Source: Hesseltinella vesiculosa (Eukaryota; Mucoromycota; Mucoromycetes; Mucorales; Cunninghamellaceae). From it: a DNA stretch of 64,000 bases. Below the pieces are notes generated by a model. It worked only from the letters and a program-made list of their open reading frames with translations. It ran no database searches and was not told the origin of the DNA. Location of the stretch: the NCBI GenBank assembly GCA_002104935.1, contig MCGT01000025.1:62001-126000 (forward strand), written 5' to 3'. Made by a program: the position numbers and the translations under genes. Positions 11,976 to 20,928 of the stretch are shown here, in pieces; within the stretch, counting starts at the first letter, position 1; every line of letters starts with the position of its first letter.

Positions 11976-12407
11976 TTTCTCATTTGAACATACCTGAATC
12001 CCAAACCAGCTCGCCCCTTTGTACCCCCTTGTACCATACTAAAAAATGAACCCAATTGTGTTGGAGATTTGGAAAAAAATGCGGGGAGCAGGGAAAGCCG
12101 TTTTGCTGCAGGTCGTATTGCATGTACACTTTTTTTTTTTTTTTTCATTCTTCATTTGCCAGGGGGCCCAGCTTGAAGATTTCTCAAACTCTAATAAAAT
12201 ATGTACAAGCATACCAAAAGCAATCTCTCATCATTCCGTGCAAAGAAACAGAGCCCCTTTGTTGTTAAAAAAAAGGAGGGGAGGAAGAATTCCAGCGTTT
12301 TCTTCTGGATTGAAAGAAAAAGGGCAAGTGGCCATAAAAACAGGACAGGATGGTTTTTTTTTATTCTTTTCTTTTCCTTTTAGCTTTTCCGTCCCAAGGT
12401 TCCCTTT
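11976..12407. other. Intergenic region after PEX6
   Basis: PEX6 3' UTR and the upstream region of the next gene. It contains T runs (12130-12145, 12355-12362). AATAAAATATG near 12192 may be a poly(A) signal. No gene is supported. Confidence 0.4.
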
Positions 12408-13199
12408 ATGTTTTCCCATATCAAAACTGACGACTTCACAAAGAGTGTGGCCAAGCACTTGAAGTTTACCCAAAAGCAATGCCTGCAGGCTCTTGGTGCT
12501 GTGCTGCTGCTGTGTGTCACCTTGTCTATGATCAAGATCGAGCCCAAGAGCGTTGGTCCCCTTGGCTACTACATTGGCTATCCTTTCTTGCATCCTTTTA
12601 CTGAAGAACCCTTCCAACGCAGTGCCATTCGCCGCTACAACGAATACCTGCGTCTGTTCACCACCAACTGCATCTGCCGAAAGACGCTGTTTGGCTCTAT
12701 CAACCAAGACGGCTACAAGATCGGCTGCCACGACTTCTTTGACCAGCCCAACTGTGTTGTCTATTCGCTCGGTAACAACGGTGATTTCCAGTATGAAAAC
12801 GACGTGTTCAGCCGCTATGGCTGCAAGATCTACACGGCCGACGTCAATGACCAGCCTTTGACTCCTCCCTTTGCTACTTTCCGTCGCGCCAAGATCGGAA
12901 ACTGCCCTGAGTGCCTGTCGTTCCAAAACATGCTGCGATTGGACGGCAACCTGAACACCACCATCAACTCGCTCAAGATCGATATCGAAGGCTCGGAGTG
13001 GCAGACGCTCGACAGCGTCTTCTCCGAAAACGTGATGCAAATCCAAATGGAAATCCACCACCCTGACCATGACAAGATGTATGAATTGAGCAAGTACACC
13101 GACGATTTCTGTCTTGTGGATGTCAACCCCAACGTCATGGCCACCGACGTTGTTGAAGTTGTCTTTTTGAACAAGAAATTCATGGCCGACATCTCATAA
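12408..13199 (+). CDS. FkbM/METTL24-like methyltransferase-domain membrane protein
   Basis: Single-exon gene of 263 aa. A hydrophobic segment at about residues 24-41 (QCLQALGAVLLLCVTLSMI) follows a short basic N-terminus, predicting a type II membrane protein with a lumenal domain. The lumenal part resembles METTL24/FkbM-type folds: NCVVYSLGNNGDFQYENDV (a Gly-rich SAM-loop-like motif), CKIYTADVND, LKIDIEGSEWQTLDSV (the conserved DIEGxEW) and IQMEIHHPD. Several Cys residues (C69, C71, C86, C93) fit an oxidising compartment. Substrate unknown; activity is inferred from motif resemblance only. The lack of introns contrasts with most neighbours. Confidence 0.75.
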   Translation: MFSHIKTDDFTKSVAKHLKFTQKQCLQALGAVLLLCVTLSMIKIEPKSVGPLGYYIGYPFLHPFTEEPFQRSAIRRYNEYLRLFTTNCICRKTLFGSINQDGYKIGCHDFFDQPNCVVYSLGNNGDFQYENDVFSRYGCKIYTADVNDQPLTPPFATFRRAKIGNCPECLSFQNMLRLDGNLNTTINSLKIDIEGSEWQTLDSVFSENVMQIQMEIHHPDHDKMYELSKYTDDFCLVDVNPNVMATDVVEVVFLNKKFMADIS

Positions 13200-13239
13200 A
13201 TCCCAGCCCCTCTCACCCCCTGTCATTCTCATTCCTCCC

Positions 13240-13245
13240 AATAAA
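13240..13245 (+). terminator. Polyadenylation signal for the METTL24-like gene
   Basis: AATAAA 41 nt after the stop codon. Confidence 0.5.
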
Positions 13246-13617
13246 AAATGCTATTCTTTCAAAATCAAGCTACGCCTGTCCTCTTTTTCTTTATGTAGCC
13301 CTATGGATGGTCAGAATGATGGTTGCTACTGGACAAGGACTTTCCGAGTCTGTCCCTTTCTCATCCATAGGCACTTCAATGGATGCTGTTGCTGCATGCC
13401 TATTTTTTGCCTGTCACTTTGGAGTAAAGAAAAAAAAAGGAATGGGCGGGAAAGCAGAAAAATAAATGGGCAGTGGCGAATCTTTTTATGGACCGAGTCG
13501 AGTCGAGTTTTTTTTTTTTTTTTTTTTTAGAGAAAATGCAATTGGGCTTTTCTTCGTTTTTATTGTTACATTCTTTGGCATTTGTATTGGTTCGGAAAGG
13601 TCGTGAGGCAACATGTT

Positions 13618-14388
13618 ATGACGAGGTAGGAAATTGACCTGTGGCCTATTGTCTGCCACAATAGGCGGGTCTGTCCCTTTTTTTTGGCGGCCAAAAATTT
13701 GGCAGACACCCAACGGCGGCTCTCATTGGTCGATGCGCTTTTGAAAAAAATCGTGTCGCACCTTTTTTTTTTTTTTTGTTTTTTGTTTTTTTGTTTTTTT
13801 TTTGTTGTTTACATCTTTATTTTTCCTGCATCTTTTGCAAACCCACAAGGTTCTTTTTTGTGCTCGCCTATTATCCATTACCCTTTTTGTTATTTTTTTT
13901 TTTCCTGGTCCTGAAATGGTAGGTCGAAAAAAAAAAAAAAAAAAAAAAGACGTTTCTGACTGGCCACTTTTGAATAGGAGGCATTTGAAGCTGATCACAA
14001 GGTAGGGTACAAGAAGCCTGTGATACATGTGCGCGCACGGGCCGAACCGTATTTGAACAATTTGCGTCTGCGGGCACGATGCTTCCGAGAGCAGCAAATG
14101 GAATACGAGCAAGAGTTTGCCTTTCATTCTATGCTGCGAAAGAAGCGAAAGCTGCGACAGCTCAACCGTTCCCTGCTGGGGAACGAAGTCGACGCCGAGC
14201 TTGGCTCGCTCATGTCCTGTATGAATCTTCAAGAAGAGCCATCGCCAACTGCCATTCAAAGCCCTGCCCCTCTGGAAACCTACTTTCTGACAATGCAAGA
14301 CCAGAACTCCACCCTGTCTTCTCCTTTGGCAAGTCATTCCAGCACCTCGGATGATGACCTCGGCAGCCACATGGATGTGTCTTCGTAA
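13618..14388 (+). CDS. Hypothetical basic protein, tentative three-exon model
   Basis: Not recognised. The last exon (13978-14388) is convincing: it opens EAFEADHKVGYKKP, continues VRARAEPYLNNLRLRARCF, a Glu/Gln-rich stretch and LRKKRKLRQLNRSLL, and ends Ser/Thr/Asp-rich. A middle exon (13665-13752) reads AAKNLADTQRRLSLVDALLKKI, and a minimal first exon (13618-13625) supplies the ATG; all three join in frame to give about 168 aa. Weak points are the short first intron (39 nt), the weak donor GTGTCG at 13753, and the 225-nt second intron made largely of T and A runs. Charged helices suggest a nuclear or complex-bound protein, but no function is proposed. Confidence 0.45.
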
Positions 14389-14852
14389 ACCCCCTCCTTT
14401 TTTCTCTAACTCGCTTTGCATCTTTTTTTTTTCCTCTCCCATATGAAACATAATAACTGAAATGTATAATTACCCCCCCCCTCCCATATCTGTTTGATTC
14501 CCCACTTTGTCTTTGGGATCCTCATTTTAATTGGACCCAAGCCATTTATAACAAATAAAAGAGTGCATCATGACCTCACAGGTCATGTCTTTGATTTTTA
14601 TCATGAAGAAAGTAAGGCGTATTTCTTTGGCACAGCCCCTTTGGGTAAGTAAGAAAGAGCCGAGGCGATGAGCAATGAAAAGAATGCAATGGATCGAGCA
14701 TGTGGGCATCATGAATGCCATGGGCAAACGAAAAAGTCATCTTTGGGCTGCCAAGGCAAGCTTGGGGCACAAAGAGGTCACTGAAGCGGCGTTGCCCAGG
14801 GGCGGGCAGAGGCACCTATTTATTATGATAGACTGTAGAGGGGAAAGAGTGA
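14389..14852. other. Convergent 3' region
   Basis: Lies between the 3' ends of the preceding plus-strand gene and LCB1 (minus). Includes a C run near 14474-14482 and the inverted pair TGACCT / AGGTCA at 14571-14585 (palindrome TGACCTCACAGGTCA). No gene is supported. Confidence 0.4.
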
Positions 14853-16721
14853 TTAAAAGATGGAGTCCATTTTCCACTTGTTGGACAAGACCTTGAGGAT
14901 GGCAGACTTGATGACACCGGCGGCCTTGTCGTTTTCTTTTTTGGTCAGGCCATTGGTGACATAGATCTTGATGGAGGGACGAGGTAGGGAGCGTTCCTGG
15001 TCGTTGACATATTTTGTGCGGGTGACCAGGACGCCTTGCGAGGCACATTCGTCGACGATTTCCTGCAGTAACCGCTCTTCCTGCTCGCGATTGGAGCAGC
15101 CACGCTGGGACAGGACCGAGGGTTTGATGCGGACATGCATAAAGGGGACCATGGACAGCTCAGGGTTGGTCAACAAGTCGAGCTCGATCAGGTTTTCTAG
15201 GTTCTTGTGGTTGAGCAGTTGGCGGAAGGATTGCGAGCGTTCGCGGAGATCTTTGAGCATGGTGGGTTGTTGGTTGATCATTTTGATGGATTCTTGCGAA
15301 GCAATGGCAAGCATGGCAGGCAGCGAAGCAGAGAAACAGTAGGCAAGGCCCGACAGACGTTGGTGATCGACGACTTCGACGCTGCCGGCGCAGAAGCCAC
15401 CGCTTGAGCAAAGAGCCGTCGACATGGAGCCAACGATCATATCGACTTCCTTGGGCTAATGAAGAATAGAATGAGCTTTTGTCTTCCATACAAGCGACTT
15501 ACATCGACACCAAAGTGATCCGTCAGACCTTTGCCACGACGGCCCAGCACCCCAATGGATTCACTTTCATCCACAATCAATCTGTACTTGAACTTTTTCT
15601 TCAGATCGATCTAAAGATGTAAAGAGGGGTAAGCGGCTTTTTGCGAGCGGCGAGGAGGGTTGGGTTTACCAGTTGAGGCAAGGGAGCAATGTCACCTTGG
15701 TTGGCAAACAAGCCTTCGGTGACAATGAAGCGACGAGTTAACCGCTTCTTGTTCTACAAAAGAAAAAAAAAAGTGATCAGCGGGTGGGCAGTAGGCAGGG
15801 TGGTGAGCCTACACGAAGGGTATCCTTGTGAACTTCATTCAGCACACGTTCCAAATCATTCATGTCATTGTGTTTGAACCAGCGAATGTTCGAGCGGGAG
15901 ATTTGTACACCCTTTTGAACAGCAAAGCTGACGCCGTCATCGCTAATGAGAGAAAAAAAAAACAAGCAAACCATTAAACGGTCGAGCAGCCAAAGAAAAA
16001 AAAAATAGGAGGTGGCAAGGAGGCAGACTTACACAACCAAAAGGTCGCCACGCTTGGAAAAGGCAGGGATGACAGAGGAGATGGTGGAGAAGCCTTGGGC
16101 ATAAAGAATGGCATCGTCCATGCCGAGGAAGCGGGCAATGTCACGTTCGAGCTGCATGTGGACGTCAAGGGTACCATAGAAACCAGGAGGGCCACAAGTG
16201 CCGACACCGTATTCCTTCAGGGTGTCAATGGCCTTTTCACGAATCAGTTCGGAGCCGACAAAGTTGAAGTAGTTGGTGGTGGCCAGGTTCATCAGAGGTT
16301 TGGCATAGCCATTGACTTTGGTTTTGGGTGTTTGGGCACCTACAATCAGAGGGGTCTTTTCCAAGTTGAATCGATCATAGTTGCTCAGCTTGGGCACCAA
16401 TGGTTCAGGTTGCCATTCTTCCACCAGTTCGTCAATTTCCTGTGCGACATGAGTGAGTGAGGGGCAAGTGTGTGATGTTTCCATTACCTTTTCAGTGAGC
16501 TTGACCGCATTATCATGAGGTTTATACTTCTTTGACAGCATGTATTTGATGGCAAAGAACACCAAGAACAGTTCCAAACAGATGCGGAATGGGTCATCTT
16601 GGTACGAAGTCTTGAGGTAGCTGATGGCCAACGACGACCCGGGAATAGCAATCACCAGATCATACATGGAATGTATCGTTGAATTGATAAATGCATGGTC
16701 TGCTGTCAGCGTCTTTTCCAT
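14853..16721 (-). CDS. LCB1: Serine palmitoyltransferase subunit 1
   Basis: Non-catalytic partner of LCB2 in the first step of sphingolipid synthesis (serine plus palmitoyl-CoA to 3-ketodihydrosphingosine) at the ER. Six exons on the minus strand: 16488-16721, 16033-16439, 15813-15942, 15670-15753, 15503-15610, 14853-15455; about 521 aa. A membrane segment lies at residues ~45-62 ([16 protein letters not shown]). The fold-type I aminotransferase domain shows [56 protein letters not shown] and [19 protein letters not shown]. In place of the PLP-lysine motif of LCB2 it has [14 protein letters not shown] with no Lys, which identifies LCB1. It is divergent from the MIM2-like gene with a 176-bp gap. 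Confidence 0.95.
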
Positions 16722-16897
16722 CTTTCTGAAGTGATTAAAAAAAAAAAATAAAGGGAAAAAGAGAAACCGTCGGGGATGGGTTCCACTGATTGAAAAAAAA
16801 AGGTCCCGCTGAGTTTTTTTTCAGTGTCACCGAGCTTCTCTTCTTGTTGTTTTTCTCACTTTCGAAATCATTGTAGATAGACATTTGGCTGAAAAAG
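16722..16897. promoter_or_regulatory. Compact divergent promoter, LCB1 / MIM2-like
   Basis: Only 176 bp separate two divergent start codons, so regulatory elements are probably shared. A runs at 16737-16749 and 16792-16801. No specific motif assigned. Confidence 0.45.
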
Positions 16898-17289
16898 ATG
16901 AGCACAGCCGATGACAAGACACAAGAAAGCGAGTTTCTACGAGAACCTGAGGATTACAATATCGATACCATAGATGATGCGCCAGATGGCTATTATGACG
17001 ACGATGACAGCGACTATTCCTATGATGCCGAGGCTGAATGGGAAGAAAGCAAGGCTCAGATGCAAGCTCTCTTTTCCATGGTTGTGTTTCCTTATCTTGG
17101 CAAATTCCTAGGCCGCAAGTTTTCGTTTTGGCGTAAGCTTCCAAAAAAAAAAAGAGAACGATCTGACGTTTTTCGGTTCATTTGTTCTTTTCAGTGTGGG
17201 CCCGCTATTCTCAATCGCCAAGGACATGGGAAGCCTCTTCTTTGCTGACATTCCAATGGCTGAATGCCTTGAACCGTATTAGCCAATAA
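16898..17289 (+). CDS. Small acidic single-pass protein, probable MIM2-like outer-membrane insertase subunit
   Basis: Two exons, 16898-17132 and 17195-17289, about 109 aa. The N-terminal half is strongly acidic (DGYYDDDDSDYSYDAEAEWEE), followed by MQALFSMVVFPYLGKFLGRK and FSFWLWARY. An acidic cytosolic tail, one short hydrophobic segment and a GKFLGRK/WxWARY signature is the pattern I associate with fungal Mim2, a subunit of the mitochondrial outer-membrane MIM insertase. The match is from family memory, not an alignment, and a TOM-receptor-like protein is the alternative. Codon TT(G/T) phase across the intron is correct and the conserved motif spans the splice site. Confidence 0.6.
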
Positions 17290-18200
17290 ACAACATACAC
17301 CTGTATACCATTCTCTTTTTTTTATTTCTACACGAGTTTCTCCCATGGGTCGCCCAGGTTTTCTTGAGGCTGTCTATGGCTTTCAGGGAGAACTGGGCCA
17401 AGACAGATGGGTGGGCTTTTGCCTCTCGCCGGGAAGAGCGGCCAGATCAGCTTTATGAGACGGAATAGGCAAGGATGAGTTTATTGTGAATGGCTTCTCG
17501 AAACACGTTTATGCCCTCATCAAAGCCCAATGCGGTTTCCCGTTGCCAATGGACGACGCTGATCTCCCAATTTCTCACCTTGCGTGGTGGGATGAAGATG
17601 ACAACTCAGGCAATCGAGTGAAGAGCAAGAGTGCTGCCAGCAAACATGTTTTTCGCCAAGCAATGGCTATGAGAACTTGCTCCTGTGCAAGCAAGTTGAT
17701 CCATTTACTCAAACATGATTCATTAAAAAAAAGGTTCCAAGCACAAAACCATAGGAGAAGGGCGACGGTGCAGTGGTGAGGTTCAGTGAGAGGGGAGCTG
17801 ATGCCAAGCTTCTTTGCAGCTCAAGTCCAAATGCCAGACTTTTTCTTCACTGTCAGAGTCTGTGTCACGTGCGTAGGTCAATAGGGGACGCCTCTCACAT
17901 TTCGGGCAGAAAGTCCAGGAAGCACGAATGTTGAGAAGGCCAGGGCTTCTTACACATTCTGACCTGTGTGAGCCGTTTGCACTAAAAAAAAAAAAGAGAT
18001 TTGATTTGCAGCTGTGGACAGGGAAAGTCCAAACGGCAAGCGGGATTTTTTTTTCCTGGCACACCCTTTTTTTTTTTTTTTCCTACCTCTTTTTGCATTC
18101 CCCTCTTCATTTTTGCAACAAGCAAGAGTTGAAAAAGTCTCCTGTTGTATTATTTATTATTTATGTATCTTATCATTTAACGTCACCGACACCCATTGCC
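17290..18200. other. Long intergenic region with one orphan coding-like stretch (minus, about 17783-17986)
   Basis: Mostly noncoding. On the minus strand, after a T-rich acceptor-like tract ending near 17987, there is an open frame reading ASWTFCPKCERRPLLTYARD, then DTDSDSEEKVWHLDLSC, ending at a stop at 17783. It has a CPKC pair and normal composition, but no ATG or donor could be linked upstream. An 11-T run lies near 18067-18080. The part next to 18200 is the SCH9 upstream region. Confidence 0.35.
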
Positions 18201-20448
18201 ATGAACTCTTGGAAATTACCCGGAACAAAGAGTAAGATGAGAATATGACGCATGCGGATGGCAGATGAAAAAAAGGAAATAAAAAAATGGGGTTGATGAG
18301 GACAAGTAAAGGAGGATCCATAAACAACAAGAAGAAACAGAACAGACGATGAATAGCTTGGCCATGATGAGACAAGAGCCAGCGTGGTAAAGATGGGGAG
18401 CAAGATGACTCATCAAGCCTTTTGTAGAAAAAGAAGCCAAGGAACGAGAGGCCAAGGAACGAGAGGCCAAGGAAGCGGCGGCGGCGGCAGCAACGACGCT
18501 GGCCAATGTCTCATCACCTCTCAGCAATGGCCATTCATCCACCACCACCACGCCTCAGTTGACCTCGGGCACATCGACGCCTCGCACGTCCATGTCGTTG
18601 CCCCGCAGCGAGCCTCACTCCGGCATGTTATTGATCCGAGTGTGCGATGCTCGTGGTATAAGTGTGCCCAGTGATGTCACGCTGCCCAGCCCGCCTCCCT
18701 CACAGCCTTTGCCACCTCAACAACAGAGAAATCGGGACTCTCTGACAAGGAAACAGCATTGGTGGTTGCCGTATGTGGTGCTGGAATTTGACAAGAATGA
18801 GATTTTGGTCGATGCTCTGGCTGGTGACACACAAAATCCCATTTACCAGTACAGAGCTCATTTGTAAGCAAAAAAAAAAAAAAAAAAAAAAAAAAGGCAA
18901 GGGACTCACCCTTAAAATCAGTGATGTATCCAGAAGCTCGGATGTGACGATTTCCATGTATTTACGGCCCCCTCCCAACAAAGATCCCAAGCAGCAGCCT
19001 ACCGACTACTTTTTGGGCAGCGTCAAGCTCCAGCCCAACTTTGACTCGACCAGAATGGATGATCAAGTATTACAAATGACGGGTGGCACAGGCATGATCC
19101 ATGTCCAACTTTGCTATAAGCCTCAGCAGGTAAGAAGGCAAACGAGACGATCGGCTATTGACCGTCGTGTTTTTCCAGCAAGCTCAACCTATTGCGTTTG
19201 ACTCGTTTGTGTTGCTGCGGGTGATCGGCCGTGGCAGTTTTGGCAAGGTGTATGTGGTGCGCAAAAAGGATACAAACCGAATCTACGCAATGAAGGTGCT
19301 TCGCAAATCTCGTATTATTTCCCGTTCCGAGGTGACACATACCATGGCTGAAAAGACCGTGCTGGCCAAGATTCGGAATCCATTTATTGTGCCTTTGAAG
19401 TTTGCCTTCCAGAGCCCAGACAAGCTCTATTTGGTGCTCGCCTTTATTAATGGTGGCGAACTGTTCCACCATTTACAAAAAGAAGGTCGGTTCAATGAAG
19501 AGCGGTCGAGATTCTATACGGCCGAGCTGTTGTCAGCCCTGGAATGCCTCCATGATTTCAATGTGATTTATCGGTGAGTGGAAAAAACGGGGAAAGCCAC
19601 GTGGCTTTCCCCGAGGGCTGGCCCATGTTGGCCCCAAAAATAGCCACCACGTTTTTGATCTTTTCATTGGGCTGACTTTTCTTTTTTTTTTTTTTTTTCC
19701 CTTTAGAGATCTGAAACCCGAAAATATCTTGATCGATTACAATGGTCATATTGCATTGTGCGATTTTGGTCTGTGTAAACTGGATATGAAAGAAAATGAA
19801 CGCACCAATACGTTTTGTGGTACGCCGGAATACCTTGCCCCTGAATTGTTACTTGGCCAATCCTATCAAAAAATTGTCGATTGGTGGACCCTCGGGGTGT
19901 TGTTGTATGAGATGTTGACGGGCCTACCTCCCTTTTATGATGAAAATACCAATGAAATGTACCGCAAGATTTTACAAGATGAATTGCGTTTTCCCGATGA
20001 CATTACGGAAGATGCAAAGTCCTTGTTGAGAGGGGTAAGAAAAAAATTTTTTTTTTTTTCCTCCCCCTCACCTGACCCTCTTTTTTTTTTTTTCTTGACC
20101 GCTTTGTTGAACCAGTTACTTACTAGGGATCCTGTACAACGTCTAGGCTATAACGGGTCAACGGAAATCAAGAGCCATCCATTTTTTGCTTCTATTGATT
20201 GGAAATTGCTGATGCAGAAAAAATTACAGCCGCCGTTCAAGCCGTCGGTGGAAAATGCCTTTGATACATCCAACTTTGATGAGGAATTTACCTCGGAAGC
20301 GCCTTTAGAATCGGTAGTCGATGAATCCCAAATCTCTCGGACCATGCAAGAACAATTTGTCGGCTTCACCTACAATCCAGCCAATGATGGTGTGCTAGGG
20401 GAAAGCTATACGCCCTCGGGGGTCAGTGGAAGTCAGCCTCGTTGGTAG
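18201..20448 (+). CDS. SCH9: SCH9-family AGC kinase with C2 domain
   Basis: Ser/Thr kinase of the SCH9 family, a TORC1 effector controlling growth, ribosome synthesis and stress in fungi. Six exons: 18201-18231, 18428-18863, 18922-19129, 19179-19573, 19707-20034, 20116-20448; about 576 aa. The start MNSWKLPGTK resembles other SCH9 N-termini and joins in phase across a 196-nt intron to a KERE-repeat coiled stretch. A C2 domain follows (GMLLIRVCDARGI to VQLCYKP, ~residues 60-225). The kinase has GRGSFGKVY, AMKVLRKS, RDLKPENILIDYNGHIALCD, DFG, activation loop TNTFCGTPEYLAPELL and the AGC tail with hydrophobic motif QFVGFTYNP, the predicted TORC1 site Thr. YPK is less likely because of the C2 domain. 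An intron at 18864-18921 contains a 26-A run. The phosphodiesterase gene follows 480 bp downstream on the same strand. Confidence 0.93.
18437..18482 (+). repeat. Short in-frame tandem repeat in SCH9
   Basis: A 15-nt unit (AAGGAACGAGAGGCC) occurs twice in tandem, then in partial form, coding AKERE repeats followed by a GCG/GCA run (poly-Ala). Length variation here would stay in frame. Confidence 0.7.
18870..18895 (+). repeat. 26-bp poly(A) run inside a SCH9 intron
   Basis: Direct count from the sequence. It sits in the 58-nt intron between the two C2-domain exons and takes up almost half of it. Confidence 0.8.
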
Positions 20449-20928
20449 TTTTTTTTTATGATCCGTAATAAATTTTTTTTTTTGGGAACAATGAAAAACC
20501 CCATTTTAAGGAATGGCAAGGTGGGATCAAAGGCACAAAAAAGTGACAAAGAAAAGAAAAATAAATGTAACGTGAACGGCGTTTTGATTGGTCAAAAAAC
20601 ATGAGAGAAAAAAGCGACCTGACTTTTGCCGCGGGGATTGAATGAGCAGGCAAAAAGAAGAAAAAGGCTGTGTTCCGTTTTTTTCTTTTTCTTCTCTTTT
20701 CCTTTTCTTCCTGCCCACTTTTTTTTTTTTTTTTTTTTCTCTCTCTTCTTTACTTGCTTCATTTCTTTGGCTCCCCCAACCATTTCAGTTCCTCCTTTTA
20801 ATTAATATATGATCCTTTGTATTTAATTCTCTCTTTTTTTCCCAGCCTATCACACTCTTTTTTTTTTTTTGATCACCAAACCGCCGCTTTCGGTCCTACT
20901 TGTTTTGCTTCTCAACTTTTTTTAAACG
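20449..20928. other. Intergenic region SCH9 to phosphodiesterase
   Basis: SCH9 3' UTR (AATAAA near 20467) and the phosphodiesterase promoter, T-rich with 18-T and 11-T runs (around 20719 and 20858). A TTAATTAATATATG stretch lies near 20799. No gene is supported. Confidence 0.45.

Noticed and set aside
12231..13070. 279-codon minus-strand frame
   Set aside because: Overlaps the METTL24-like gene, whose plus-strand DIEGSEW motif and membrane segment are better supported.
13723..14451. 242-codon minus-strand frame
   Set aside because: Runs through poly-A/T tracts as Phe and Lys runs and overlaps the more credible plus-strand exon.
17486..17779. 97-codon plus-strand frame
   Set aside because: Does not begin at an ATG with good context, has no domain and no splice partners.
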